From positions 10,044,001 through 10,108,000 of the forward strand of contig NC_134993.1 in assembly GCF_050947335.1 (NCBI RefSeq): a stretch of DNA of 64,000 bases, given 5' to 3'. Each line of letters opens with the position of its first letter. Position 1 is the first letter of the stretch. The position numbers and the translations under genes are program-made. Shown here in pieces: positions 9,001 through 19,705 of the stretch. Under the pieces are notes generated by a model. The model did no database searches. It worked only from the letters and a program-made list of their open reading frames with translations, and was not told the origin of the DNA. The DNA comes from Megachile rotundata (lineage: Eukaryota; Arthropoda; Insecta; Hymenoptera; Megachilidae).

Positions 9001-11111
9001 TATTAAATAACCTCAAGTCTGAAGAAAGTCAAATAACCTCAAGTATGGTAGCCTATGAAGCCTAACAGGTTACACTGCCTCTCAAGGTTCTTGACTGTCT
9101 GACCATTTGCTTAACTACTTTCCTTGTTTAAACACAACCTACAGACACATTTACAGTAGGCAAGTACTTAGGTAATCGGTCAAACTATGTTCAGTTAAGC
9201 AAAACAAAGCCCAGGATGCTAGGTCTCGTAGGCTACCTTTCACTTACTTAATTAAATACAGTATACTTAGATAAGTAATCAGATGACTTGTGCTGTTTAA
9301 ATAGAACCTAAATATGTATTTACACTGGGCAAGTTATCAGACATGTACCCAGATTCTAGTCTAGGAACATTGAGTTGAAGGTAGCCTATGAAGTCTGACA
9401 GGCTACTTGCCTCTCAAGTTTAATTGGACGCTTCATTTATGTATTTTCGTAGGTTAAATATGAACTGAAGATGCATTTATGTTGGTCAGGTAGTTAGATG
9501 ATTGGAATCCAGTCAATGAAACTGGAGGAAATATAACCACATAAGTTATCTTCTTCCTGTTAAGTGACTTGACTGCACAGGGTCTATTTGTCTAATTACT
9601 TGTCTGGTTTGAACAATTCCTATAAACTTCTTTACATTAGATAAATAGTTAGATTGCACTTGGTGAAGCAATAAACAGGGAGGAGTGTAGTTAGGCCTCA
9701 TAGACTACCATTTTTCTCTTAGGTTACCTGACTGGATAGAGTCTATATAGCTTTCTGATTACTTGTCTAGTTTAAAAGATCCCTACAGATGTATTTTCAC
9801 TGAAAAAATAGTCAGATTCCACCTGGTCAAGCAATAAACAGGGAAGACTATAGTTAGGCCTCATAGGCTACCATCTTTCTCTTAGGTTACCTGACTGGAT
9901 GGAGTCTATATAGCTTTCTGATTACTTGTCTAGTTTAAACAGTTTCTACATATGCATTTACACTGAGAAAATAGTCAGATTCGACCTGGGCAAGCAATAA
10001 GCAGGGAGGAGCATAGTTAGGCCTCATAGGCTACCATCTCCCTCTTAAGTTACCTGACTAAATGGAGTCTATATAGCTCTTTGATTTTTTGTCTAGTATA
10101 AATAGTCCCTACAAATGTATTTACACTGAAAAAATAGTCAGATTCCACCTGGTCAAGCAATAAACAGGGAGTATAATATTGCAGGCCTCTGAGACTATCT
10201 TCGTCCTCCTAAATCATTTGACCAGATAGAATCTATAAACTTGTCTGACTACTTGTTTTGTCTAACCAGTTCCTAAAAATATATTTACACCAAAAAATAG
10301 CCAGACTTCTTCTCAAACAACAAATTGGGTGGACATGAGCTCCCAAGCTTCATAGGCTACCTCCTTAATCGATGTTACTTGACTGAAATCTGGGCATTTG
10401 CCTGACAACTGGCATAGTATAATTACTCATAGGATTCATAGGGTTTATTTAAACTACATGAGCAGACAGACAAGTGTATAATATCTTGTTCAGTCCCTCA
10501 GGATTGCATCTTCTCATAGTCCTCCAGAACATAGTCTAAAGCCTCAGAACATAATCTCTTTGTAGACACACATGTCTCTCTCATATAATCATAGATGAAT
10601 AATAGTGTAATTAACATAGACCCTAGTTTGACAAGGTACAAAGACCTAATATCAAAAGCATGACCCTCCCGATTGAATTCCAGTATCGAAATCAAGCTAC
10701 ATTGGAAACCCGAGTCCAGCCCCGCCGAACGACGTGAACTTCTACAGCGTGGAGATCGACAACGGTCGCTACATGGGATACGAGACGAACCACAGCCCGA
10801 TACCGGTGGTGAGCGAGCCCGGCTCCGGCAGCTACTATCCATCCATGAGTCCCACGGGACACCTGATGTCGAGTCACATGAACAGCGGAACGGGAACATT
10901 GACGCGTAGCAGAACCCTGCCACGTCCAGTCCCGCCGCCGGATGTGACAGTGATGACCGCCGGCTCGAAGTCTCCGATCCCGCCGTCGGTGCCCCCGCCG
11001 CCCACGACCTTCGCCCGCTCCGTGGCCAGCAACGCGCACACCCATGGACACCCGTTGTCGACCTTCACCCCGACGCCCGCCTACTCCGACATCGACGGCC
11101 ATCTTGTCTGA
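1..11111 (+). CDS. sns: Nephrin-family adhesion protein (sticks-and-stones-like), 3' exons
   Basis: This is the 3' portion of a single-pass immunoglobulin-superfamily adhesion receptor; the Ig domains lie upstream of the window. The coding pieces are 1-61, then either 4085-4237 or 4289-4447, then 5605-5732, 8571-8757 and 10684-11111. Every junction is GT-AG and every phase matches (1, 1, 0, 1). The first piece reads as the end of a fibronectin-III domain (GDSGFLPDVVKVQT), followed by a membrane segment. The cytoplasmic tail is rich in Ser, Tyr and Pro, contains GNPSPAPPNDV and ends in DGHLV. Vertebrate nephrin also ends GHLV, which is my main reason for the family call; in flies Sns and Hibris act in myoblast fusion and nephrocyte diaphragms. 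Hibris or another nephrin-like paralogue is the main alternative. Confidence 0.62.
250..420. repeat. Short duplication of a 62-bp word
   Basis: A stretch with the core TTCTGTAAAATGTCAAGTTT followed by TTCCAACCCCATAAATTC occurs twice in succession inside the first intron, just ahead of the 80-bp satellite. Confidence 0.6.
470..1735. repeat. 80-bp satellite with 320-bp higher-order period
   Basis: About 15 tandem copies of an 80-bp unit; one landmark, AATTCCACGCTCCC or its CAC variant, recurs at 661, 741, 821, 901 and onward every 80 bp. Variant units repeat every fourth copy: CCGCAAATCC near 720, 1041 and 1341, and TTTCCATATCC near 861 and 1181. This gives a 320-bp higher-order unit. The array lies wholly inside an sns intron. 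80 is not a multiple of three, so the long minus-strand open frames rich in Gly, Trp and Phe are incidental. Confidence 0.9.
3052..3989. mobile_element. TTAA-flanked element carrying CCTAA-like repeats
   Basis: A TTAA at 3048-3051 is followed by CACATTCGCTGCTGC. The opposite end reads GCAGCGAATGCG and then TTAA at 3990-3993. So the ends are short inverted repeats (CRCATTCGCTGCT) flanked by TTAA, as expected for a piggyBac-type non-autonomous element. No transposase frame is present. Most of the right half is a degenerate CCTAAMC repeat. The element ends 95 nt before membrane exon A. Confidence 0.55.
3480..3925. repeat. Degenerate CCTAA telomere-like array, 189-bp duplicated
   Basis: The words CCTAACCTAAAC, CCTAGACCTAAC and similar fill about 450 bp, reminiscent of the insect telomeric repeat (TTAGG)n but diverged. 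The stretch starting at CCTAGACTTAAC (3502) is repeated almost exactly at 3691, so a 189-bp block was duplicated. Confidence 0.8.
4085..4237 (+). CDS. sns: sns transmembrane exon A (alternative)
   Basis: The exon is 153 nt, phase 1 to phase 1. The acceptor is GGCTTACAG and the donor is G|GTAAAT at 4238. It encodes a short polar linker (EAPPTDVTSSEINSS), then about 26 hydrophobic residues (YIIVIIITVSASVCLLIAAP onward), then a basic stop-transfer run KSKKKAQRS. It joins in frame to the upstream exon and to the exon at 5605. The next exon encodes a second complete membrane segment only 51 nt downstream, so I infer that exons A and B are used one at a time. Confidence 0.7.
4289..4447 (+). CDS. 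sns: sns transmembrane exon B (alternative)
   Basis: The exon is 159 nt, phase 1 to phase 1. A strong pyrimidine-rich acceptor (TTTATCCTGCAG) precedes it and the donor GTAAGT follows at 4448. It encodes the linker PNNAENLPDVLLEKGDFTMN, a hydrophobic stretch of about 24 residues (YIYTFAATSLIFFIINILVV onward), and the basic run RKRNKS. Splicing from 61 or into 5605 keeps the frame; only the split codons change (Arg on entry, Arg instead of Gly on exit). Its extracellular linker and membrane segment do not resemble those of exon A. Confidence 0.68.
4920..5207. mobile_element. 288-bp TTAA MITE with perfect 15-bp inverted ends
   Basis: TTAA at 4916-4919, then CTCTTGGACGGTGAT; at the other end ATCACCGTCCAAGAG, then TTAA at 5208-5211. 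The ends are exact reverse complements and the target duplication is TTAA, the hallmark of piggyBac-superfamily MITEs. It is non-coding. Inside is a small direct duplication around GTCCGCCATGTTTGT. It lies in the intron between membrane exon B and the next cytoplasmic exon. Confidence 0.78.
5265..5445. repeat. 35-bp tandem repeat, about 5 copies
   Basis: The unit begins GACTCCATAAAGACTTAAGA and is 35 bp long; it recurs five times with a few substitutions, in the same sns intron. Confidence 0.85.
5605..5732 (+). CDS. sns: sns cytoplasmic exon (juxtamembrane)
   Basis: The acceptor is TTTCTGCACAG and the donor GTCAGT is at 5733. The exon encodes INKSQTADMYAPSTVNG and continues through an acidic Ser-rich stretch to FDTNDYV. 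Two Tyr residues (in DMYAP and NDYV) are candidate phosphorylation or adaptor sites; that is an inference, based on how nephrin tails work. The exon ends in phase 0, matching the exon at 8571. If the donor is ignored, translation runs 13 more codons to a stop at 5769-5771. Confidence 0.66.
5876..6685. repeat. Foldback-like ~800-bp region with inverted ends
   Basis: The left end reads GTTAGACCAG then GAATTAGCGCGTAGGAGGCT. The right end, read on the opposite strand, gives GTTAAACCAGAATTGGCGCG then TAGAAGGTTGACCCAG. A third copy in direct orientation lies near 6136-6175. Inside are short direct repeats of CTACTGACTACTGAGT (6290-6380) and GCCATTTTGTTCGC. No coding capacity is evident. It may be a diverged non-autonomous transposon. 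Confidence 0.4.
7270..7625. repeat. Simple 10-bp-type repeat (TCAAGTATTC / TACTCAAGTA)
   Basis: Intronic low-complexity array of imperfect 10-bp words such as AGTATTCAAGTACTCA. No function is suggested. Confidence 0.8.
8571..8757 (+). CDS. sns: sns cytoplasmic exon (middle)
   Basis: The acceptor is GCCAATAG and the donor GTACAT is at 8758; the exon runs from phase 0 to phase 1. It starts DEGRKTAASTYLIDQTM, so the joined protein reads NDYV-DEGRK. It continues with a Met-, Gln-, His- and Pro-rich stretch (PPMSMDSPPQRTTASGTLS). It has no recognised domain and is probably intrinsically disordered. Confidence 0.66.
9000..10340. repeat. ~163-bp intronic minisatellite
   Basis: The landmark GCAATAAACAGGG recurs at 9668, 9831, 9994 and 10157, exactly 163 bp apart. 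The units share TTAGGCCTCATAG and TAGTTTAAAC words. More diverged copies (for example around 9060, 9230 and 9390) extend the array upstream, and degenerate ones extend to about 10340. It occupies most of the last sns intron. Confidence 0.82.
10684..11111 (+). CDS. sns: sns last coding exon with C-terminal PDZ-type ligand
   Basis: The acceptor is GAATTCCAG and the stop TGA is at 11109-11111. The GC content is much higher than in the flanks. It encodes SKSSYIGNPSPAPPNDVNFY, a stretch of Tyr-containing and Pro-rich segments (RTLPRPVPPPDV, PPSVPPPPTTFARS: SH3-ligand-like), and finishes TPTPAYSDIDGHLV. The last residues are a class-II/III-like PDZ ligand shared with nephrin. Long open frames also occur on the other strand here, but they are by-products of the GC-rich codon usage. 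Confidence 0.72.
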
Positions 11112-13200
11112 GGATCACCGATATTCGGCCCCAGTTCGGTGCGCGGCAAGTACCGCGCCGTTCCGAGGGACGAGACTGTTACCGTTACAGAAAGAACCAC
11201 CCGGCTCTAATCCCGCCTCGAGGGTGACCTCGAACCTTTGAATCATCGGCCTCGTTCATCGTTTCCGGCGTCACACTCGAGACACAATCAATCAGCAAGG
11301 ACTGAGGACGTGAAACGTTCGCTGCTCGACACCGCGTGAGTTTCGTGTGGGTGCTCCAACGACCTTCTCGTGTATCCTCCTTGAACCCGAATGAAAGAAA
11401 GTAACGAAGCATGTAAATAAAATGGCGCCGTCAGCGGTGGCCGATCTGATAATTTTAAGAAGCACGCGCCCGTGCCGCGGATTAGAATGCATTCCTTATA
11501 TTGCTGGTTTAGTTACACGGACTAGGTACATATACCTCAAGTTCACGCACGATCGTATAAGATTACGTTTCGCATATCACGTGTTGAAGAACGGTGAACC
11601 AGGAAGATATCTTCGCGTGACAGTGATTCTTGTTTCGTGAAAAAGGATACATTTATGGACTCTAAGTTGTAAGCCTCGAGAATTAACCGCGAAGGTCCAG
11701 ATGCTCTAATTCGCGGTCAGATCTCGAGGGGACTCGAAGGGACGCGAGATATCTTTCGATGGCAGACCTTTTGAAAGTAAATCCCTCTCGATGGAATGCT
11801 GCTCACCGTGATAATCGCATATTCGCGTGTTTCCTTCGTTCTTTCACGAATACGTACGACCGTCCATGGTTTCGTTTGCGAATTGGTTGAAGGACATCGG
11901 TCTACCCCGATATTTGGCGGGCTCTTGTTTGAATTTCTGAAGGAAGCGAGACAATCGTTTTACACAGGGAAACAGTTGACGAGGTTTGTAAACGGTAGCG
12001 ATCCAACAACTGATTTCCTTCTTCCCTGACCCTCTTGCTCACGACGCTGTCTTTGTTGAAGCTAGTTAAGAACTCGAACGGCTGGATAGCTACTAATTAG
12101 GCAACGTTTAGATAAGAAAGTTTCTAACGCACGTACAGCTTTCGTCCTCTCGAGCTTATCTTGCGTTTCGTGTCCGCGAACGCGTTCGAATTTCCCGCGC
12201 TTTTCGCGGACCTTCGAGGTTAGGTGAATTTCCGAATTTTTTGAGACTTTTCGACGTTCCGTTGTTTTATTGAACGTTTACGTAGAAAACAAAGTTTTCA
12301 CTGCCGAATTCTGAAGTCAATACTACGGATAATTGGTTATTTACACGTGTTGGGACAAAATGGCGTTCTGTTTCGTTCGGCAATTTTCGTTTTGAAATGC
12401 GAACGATGAAACCATGACAAGGGTTGGGAAAATATCCACAATAGGGTGAACAGTTTTCACGTGACGCCGCTGAGTTTGTTAAAGATGGCGTTCACGAGTA
12501 ACTTCGTTTATAATCAAATGATTTTGTACGATAATTTTAGAAGAAAAACGGATGCCAAATGTTCACGAACGATGTTTGTGAGATTAGTTAGTAAGCCTCT
12601 TGTTTAATACGATGTAAGAAAGATTTTTACTGCTTTCACTTTCCACTGCCTAATTTTCTATTTCGTGCCGCGATTTTTTACAAGGATCAGCACGTGAAAG
12701 CCGTTGACTTGTTACGAGATCTCGTTAAGATGGCGGCGGCCATTTTCCTACCGAGAATATCGCAACGAAATGAACTCAAGAATGAACGAAAGAGGTAAAA
12801 GTGAACGTCTTGGAGTAGTGATATCTTGAAAAAAGACAATAGTACATAAGTTTAATTATGCGAGTATGAGTTTAGTTAAGAGTAATCTATTCTCCCTGGC
12901 ACAGCCAAGTTAGAAGTTGCATTTGCATAAAAACGATCTTTATGCGAGACGATAAAGACAGATATGAAACGTAGTTCAACTAAATGTTTATACATATATA
13001 TTTTTGCAATTTATTTCGATTGAATTGATTATCCTTGTACATAGTGCGATATCAGCGTTTCACACACATACACACACGTACACGTACACGTTGCAGAAAC
13101 AAATGAAACAAAAAAAAAAAGTAATTAAAATGGATCATATGAGGGTCTCACTTTACCTAAGCTATAATAAAGTATTTGTATAGGGTTATGCTAGGCCACG
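11112..13200 (+). other. Probable sns 3' UTR
   Basis: No coding pattern is seen after the sns stop. The base composition is less AT-biased than the introns and lacks satellite arrays. Candidate poly(A) signals AATAAA occur at 11416-11421 and 13166-13171; the second would give a ~2-kb 3' UTR. This is an inference from composition and signals only. Confidence 0.4.
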
Positions 13201-13509
13201 TATTGTATCTGAGAAACATTATTCCAGTTATCGGACGAGACAACGTCTTTCCGTTTATCGAAAGCCTAAGTAGTCGACATATATTTTTGAAAAGAAAGCA
13301 GAGAAAAATGATAGAAAAATGATCGCATGTTTGGCCTATCGTATGGGAGAGACACGATTTATTAGAGATGGGATTTAGGTATATTGCAGGTTAAATTTAA
13401 TTGTATAGTTTGCAAGGATTTTGTGGAAGAGGAATTTTTGTAAATGCATTTTTATTTGGGAGAGATTGAATTTTTTATTGATTGTTGCATTTGAGGAGTC
13501 ATATGCGAT

Positions 13510-13935
13510 TTGTGGAATATGTAGCATATGTAATATATGGCATATGTGATATGTAGCATATGTTATAAATGGCATATGTGATTTAAGGCATATGTGATAT
13601 GTGACATATGTGATTTATGGCATATGTGATATATGGCATATGCGTTATATGGCATATGTGATATGTGACATATGTGCTTTATGGCATATGTGATATATGG
13701 CATACGTGTTATATGGCATATGTGATATGTGACATATGTGATATATAACATATGTGATATTTGACATATGTGATATGTGACATATGTGATTTATGGCATA
13801 TGTGATATATGGCATATGCGTTATATGGCATATGTGATATGTGACATATGTGCTTTATGGAATATGTGATATATGGCATATATGATATATGGCATATGTA
13901 ATTTATGGCATATGTGATGTGTGACATATGTGACA
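13510..13935. repeat. 16-bp satellite centred on CATATG
   Basis: About 26 copies of a 16-bp unit such as GCATATGTGATATATG; each carries the palindrome CATATG. Variants (TGCGTTATATG, TGTGCTTTATG) recur in blocks, so several units were duplicated together. The His/Ile/Cys-rich frames on the minus strand arise from the repeat. Confidence 0.9.
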
Positions 13936-16290
13936 ATGTATAGTGACTTATTTGCCACGTATCCTTTGAGAAATTTGAAATTTTTAGATTCTGTGATAAG
14001 GTGTTATGGATCTCTTATTTAATTTTGGGAAATGTACAAACTTTCAAATTTTGAAATTTAAGAATTTTAGGATTTCTAAATTACAATTACAGGTTTTTAT
14101 ATTTGAAGTTCGTGTATTTTTAAATTCCCAAATTTTCAAATTGACAAATTAAGAAATTCCCAAAGAGATCTCCCAAATTTTTAAATTTACAAATTTCTAA
14201 AATTCCAAAAATCTAAAATTGCAAATTTCCACAATTCCAAAATTTTTAAATTCCAAAATTGAAATCTCAAATTTCTACATTTGGACATTCGCAAATACTT
14301 CTAAATTTCTAATTCAGAAAATTCCCAAATTCTGAAATTTTATACTTCCCAAATTTTACATTTCCAAATTTCAAAATTTGTATCTAAAAAACCCCAAATT
14401 GCACCTCTCCCAAATTTCCAAATTTTAAAATTCCTCCACACCTAAATTCAAATATTAAAATTTCCCCATCTACAAACTAAATCCTCTTTCTATATCGCCA
14501 TTTTAGAGAACCCTCTACAAAACCTACACACAAAGACATCTCACAATCCCACTAACCTAACCTAACCTTCCATTCATTCAACTAAAAAAACATAACTCAA
14601 TCCCATCTCTAAACGGCACAAAGCCAGCAGCGAAATACTTAAAGTATTGGTCGACAATGTGTAACTTTCATTCGATTCCACGAAGATCGTACAATCGATA
14701 CGCTCAATCGAAATCCTTTCTTTCCGTTGCTTGACAAGAAGAAACGTATCAACGTTTCGTTGAAAACTCAGTGACACGTCTATATAAATAACTGTCGTTT
14801 CACTTCTAATTTGGCTCGCGTATTGTGCGACCGTAATCTAAGTAATTAATCGGTAAGATTGCTCCAGAGATACCTAAGCAACGTATATTTCGAGCAATCG
14901 TACTGTACGGAGAGCGTCCGCCATTTTCTCTACGTTTTCCCGCGCTCCGTTCGCGCGGGAAATTCAAACGGAGAAGGAAACTACGTTTTCCCGCGCGCGG
15001 GAATTTCAAACGGAGAAGGAAAAGTCGCACGAGAAGACGCGTGTTCACACGAATATCGTATACTTTCCGCACCGTTGTCATGTGTGTTTTATGCTTGAGA
15101 AACTGTTTGAAAGTTTTACGAATATAAAAGTTTTCCGTAGCATGCGCTATTGTTATTTCATTGACGGAGGAGGAGGAGAGGAGGAAGTGGAGAAGCGTGA
15201 GGAGGACACTGATTTGTTACGGTAGATTCTACAAAAGCTTAAAGAAACAAAAAAAAACGTGTATTGTTAACCGCTGCTGTTGTGTATGGAGCCGCACAGT
15301 TCGGCTTAGACTGATGATAAAAAAAAAATTCACGTATGCTCAATTAGAGAACATGTTTGCGCATAATTAAGAATTCTATTTACATATACATGTTTTATAT
15401 TTGTAATTAACGAAATCATCTATACTTAATATTACCTGATATTAAATTAGATTATGTAATCTCCAAAGTATTTGCTCATCAAAGTGCTAGGCATGTTAGA
15501 CGGACCGATATTCGTCCAAAATGGTACCTTGGAGATGGACATACCATCTAACAGTACGATATTTGATATTTTACACAATAATTAATTCCGTTGATTATTC
15601 TAAGACATAGTCAATCCTAATTATACAATCATTAAGGTACGAGGATATAAATTAACCGTTTTACATGTATATAATGTAAATATACGAACTTAGATAGACA
15701 AGATGAAGATGAAGGAAGAAGCGACGATGAAAATTCAAATGCATAACGAATTATATCAATTTAAGAAATACGATCGAGAGCTTTCGTAAATAGGTACTAA
15801 AAATCTTCGTATCGAATTTTGATGTTCTTTCTTCGTACTCGTTTTTTCTATTCTTTCCGATTTTTAAGCGCCAAAACTCGCCGATTATATTGTACCGGTG
15901 TCCCCCGTTCAGGAGAACGAATAACAGGGACGTTAAACCACGTGAAATTGCCAGGAGAACGCGCGTGTTTGTATATCGCCGAAAGTGACGTAACGAATTT
16001 TACCGTAACGAACTTATCCGTTCCAAATTACCATTTCCACAAGAGGCGAAGACTGGTCGTAACACCGAGCCGTTTAATCGTTTTCAAATGGCGTAAGTGA
16101 CGACTCGATTTTATATTCGATTTCGATTTCTTGGTCGACGGAGATAAGTACGAGGAACTTCGATTGATTGGTGGGGGAGTGTAGGGTGGAGAGGGGTGTT
16201 TGCGTGATGGGTGGCCATATATGGAGATTTTGAGTTTTCAGATTTTGGGGGGGTGGAATTTGGAAGGTTAATTTGGAAAATTATGTGTTA
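13936..16290. other. Intergenic, no gene seen
   Basis: 13990-14460 is low-complexity AAATTTCCAAA-type sequence and 14560-14572 a short CCTAACCTAACC run. 14926-15030 has a GC-rich duplication of about 55-60 bp (CTACGTTTTCCCGCGC then CAAACGGAGAAGG, twice). A possible hairpin lies at 15493-15553. No open frame here shows conserved coding features. Confidence 0.5.
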
Positions 16291-17960
16291 AGGGAATTAT
16301 AAATGAGAAGATTGTAAAGGAAAAATTGTAAGTTTGGAAAATTGCAAATGTGGACAATTGTAGGTTTGGAAAATTGCAAATAAGGAAAATTGTACATTTG
16401 GGAAATTGCAAGTCTGTGAAATTATAAATTTGTAAAATTGCAAATCTGCAGAATTACAAATTAGAGAAATTGTAAGTTTGAAAAATTGCAAATCTGCAAA
16501 ATTACAAATTAGAGAAATTGTAAATTTGAAAAATGGTAAATCTGGAAAATTATGAGTTATAAAATTTTTGAACTTAAAGATTTGCAAGTTTTGAATTTTG
16601 AATATGTGAAAATTAGGAAATTAAAAAATTTAACATTCGAAAAATTGAGAATTTTAAAATTTTAGGATTTCTAAAAAGAAGAAACTTAAGAGTTTTGGAA
16701 AATCAAAATTTTTAGAAGTTTTTAGATTTTTTAATTTGTGAAGGTGAAATTTGATAAGTTGAAAATTTAGGTATTTTGAAATTAAAAGCACTAGAAAAGT
16801 TGTACAATTAGAAACAGAAACATTTTGAAATTTTAGGAATTAAAAAATTAAGAAATTGAATATTTTAATTTGAAAATTTTTTAATACTTAAATTTCTAAA
16901 TTTAACAACACTTAAATCTGCAAATTGCAATTTTGAGAATTCAAAAAGTTCATATTTAAATTTTTGAATTTTTGAATTTTCGAATTTTCGAAATTTTGAA
17001 TTTTCACATTTTTGAATTTTTGAATTTTTGAATTTTTGAATTTTTGAATTTTGAAAATTTCAAAATTTCAAAATTAAAGAACTTGTAGTTATAAAATAAT
17101 TTGAGATTTTTGATAGTTAAATTCTTGAAAATTAGAGCTTGTCCAAATTTATGATTTTGGAAATTTGAGGATATGGAAATATAAAATCTTGGAAAGTTGG
17201 AGATTTCGAAGTTTGAGAATTCATAATATAAATAATTTTTAAATATAAAAATTAAAAAATTTGGAATTTGGAAATTTCTGTGTTGGAATTTTAGAAATTG
17301 AAAGATTTGTGAATTTAAGGATTTAAAATTGTAAAAATAAAGGAATTTGAGAATTGCGGAATTTAGTCACTTGAAAATTTGGAATGTGGGATTTAGAATT
17401 TGTAAATTTAACAATTTGACAATTGGAGAATTTGTGAATTTGAGAATTTGAAAATTTAATGGTTTACAAATTTAAAAAGTTAGAAATTTGACAACTTGAG
17501 AATTTCAAAACTTGACAATTTTTGGAAATTGAAAAATTGAAAAATTGAAAAATTGATAAATTCAAGAATTGAAGAATTGAAAAATTGAAAAATTCAAGAA
17601 TTGAAGACTTGAAGACTTGAAAAATTGAAGAATTGAAAAATTGAAAAATTCAAGAATTGAAGATTTGAAGAATTGAAGAATTGAAGAATTGAAAACTTGA
17701 ATACTTAAAAACTTGGATGCTTGAAAACTTGAAAACTTGCAGACTTGCAGACTTGAAAACTAGAAAACTTGGAAACTTGCGAACTTGCAGACTTGAAAAC
17801 TAGAAAACTTGAAAACTTACAAACTTGCAGACTTGAAAACTTGAAAGCTTGCAAACCTGAAAACTTGAAAATCAGACGACTTAAAAACTTGAAATCTCTA
17901 AAACTTGCAATTTATAAATCTCCAATTTTACAATCTAAAAAATTTGAAAATTTATAAACG
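16290..17960. repeat. Low-complexity AT-rich repeats (AAATTG / GAAAACTTG words)
   Basis: Runs of imperfect 10-16-bp words: GGAAAATTGCAAAT-like at 16320-16560, TTTTGAATTTTTGAA at 16960-17050, AATTGAAGAATTGAA at 17520-17700 and ACTTGAAAACTTGC at 17700-17890. No gene was seen. Confidence 0.8.
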
Positions 17961-18924
17961 TTAGCCAGCACCAACAAAATCATCAACCCATCAACGCAAA
18001 TGCCCTTCTAGTTACCCCCCACCGAATAAAACTATCCTTTGATCTCGACACAATCGATTGTTTCATTTGTAACCCATCAGCGAGTAATGAAACGCTGACG
18101 AGCTCTCGAAAGTAGTCGATTTTAAAGAGCTACATATATTTTTGAATCGCTCGGCAACTCTCGAACGAATGTCAACTTTAATTTACTCTCCTCGATAACT
18201 AAAGAACTAAAAAATCCGGGTAAACTCGTGTCAAAAGAAAAAGCTAGATTTCTTGCTCCAAATTTGTATCGAGCGAACTAAACGATATATCGTTAACTGT
18301 TAAGCGTATCATCGGATATATGTTGCTTCCGTTTGTGTGCCAACAAAAATCGACATTCTTGGTGTGTAAAAATAAATGCGATACATTGAGAGGCGACGTT
18401 ATATCGCCGGTTGCATTTTTCCGATCAGAATTTCTAAACGCGTTGTAATTCTTTGGAGCAATCGCTGTTCGTAAGTACAACCGATAAATGAACGACCGAT
18501 AAAAAGAGGACAGACCGACATACGGTAAAGAAGCTCTCCGATGATTTAAATTTAAAGAGACAGAAACTTGTAATATAAACTAAGGATACCGAGAGTGGTA
18601 TGCATTAATTACTTGTATATATACATAGTATTTTTACATTCTAATTCTAAATTACATTTCCAATTCTAAATGGTATACATTACTCTGTGAGCTTCGCTTG
18701 TCGTCTGTGTAAATCGTTCACGTTTCGTGGAAACGCCTTCAAGCGTACAAAATGGCGGAAGATGTTACGTAAATCATTGTGCTCGTTTCACTGCACACTT
18801 TTGCACAAGTCTCAATAACACACGCCTCGTGCCTTCATCGCACTTAAAGTTAGAACACGTTCAACGTTATGGTCACACGATGTCTTAATTTCAGGAGTTT
18901 TTTTTTGTTTCGTCGGTTTTGTTT
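17961..18924. other. Intergenic, no gene seen
   Basis: Mixed-composition sequence without repeats or a convincing reading frame. The open frame on the minus strand at 18244-18480 has no recognisable features. Confidence 0.4.
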
Positions 18925-19705
18925 GTGTCGCGTTATATTGCCACTTTTGTAACGACGGAGTTCACATCCTTCATATCTTGAAAAATTGCAATTTGAGGAT
19001 TAGTGGAAGTGAATGTATTGTCAGACTAGGTTTTCACTACTTGGAGGCAATATAACAGGAGTTTGCTATAGCTGAAGGAATTAGATCGCGTTATATTGCC
19101 ACTTTTGTAGCGATGGAGTCTAAATCTTATATATCTTGAAAAATTGCAATTTGAGGATTAGTGGAAGTGAATGTATTGTCAGACTAGGTTTTCACTACTT
19201 GGAGGCAATATAACAGGAGTTTGCTATAGTTGGAGGAATTAGATCACGTTATATTGCCACTTTTGTAGCGGTGAAGTCCAAATCTTATATATCTTGAAAA
19301 ATTGCAATTTGAGGATTAGTGGAAGTGAATGTATTGTCAGACTAGGTTTTCACTACTTGGAGGCAATATAACAGGAGTTTGCTATAGCTGGAGGAATTAG
19401 ATCGCGTTATATTGCCACTTTTGTAGCGGTGAAGTCTAAATCTTATATATCTTGCTAAAAGTTGCAATTTGAGAATTAATAGAATTAAATGTTCTGTCAG
19501 ACTAGGTTTTCGCTGCTTGGAGGCAATATAACAAGTGTTTCCTATAGGTGAAAGAATTAGATCGCGTTGTATTGCCACTTTTGTAGTGAAGAAGTCTAAA
19601 GCTTTTATATCTTGACAAAATTGTAATTTGAGAATTAGTATAATTGAATGTATTATAAGACTAAAAAGTTTTCACTACTGTTAGAGGCAATATAACGAGA
19701 GTATA
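18925..19705. repeat. 158-bp tandem array whose units carry inverted ends
   Basis: CGTTATATTGCC recurs at 18931, 19089, 19247 and 19405 (158-bp period), and a diverged copy at 19565. Each unit starts GTTATATTGCC and, about 120 bp on, contains the exact reverse complement GGCAATATAAC. So every monomer is itself a potential hairpin or a MITE-like body, amplified in tandem about five times. Non-coding. Confidence 0.85.

Noticed and set aside
10498..11102. Minus-strand frames opposite the last sns exon
   Set aside because: The plus strand has a proper acceptor, matching phase and a nephrin-type tail. The opposite frames are Arg/Ser/Val-rich shadows.
13375..13936. His/Ile/Cys-rich minus-strand frames
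   Set aside because: They come from the 16-bp CATATG satellite.
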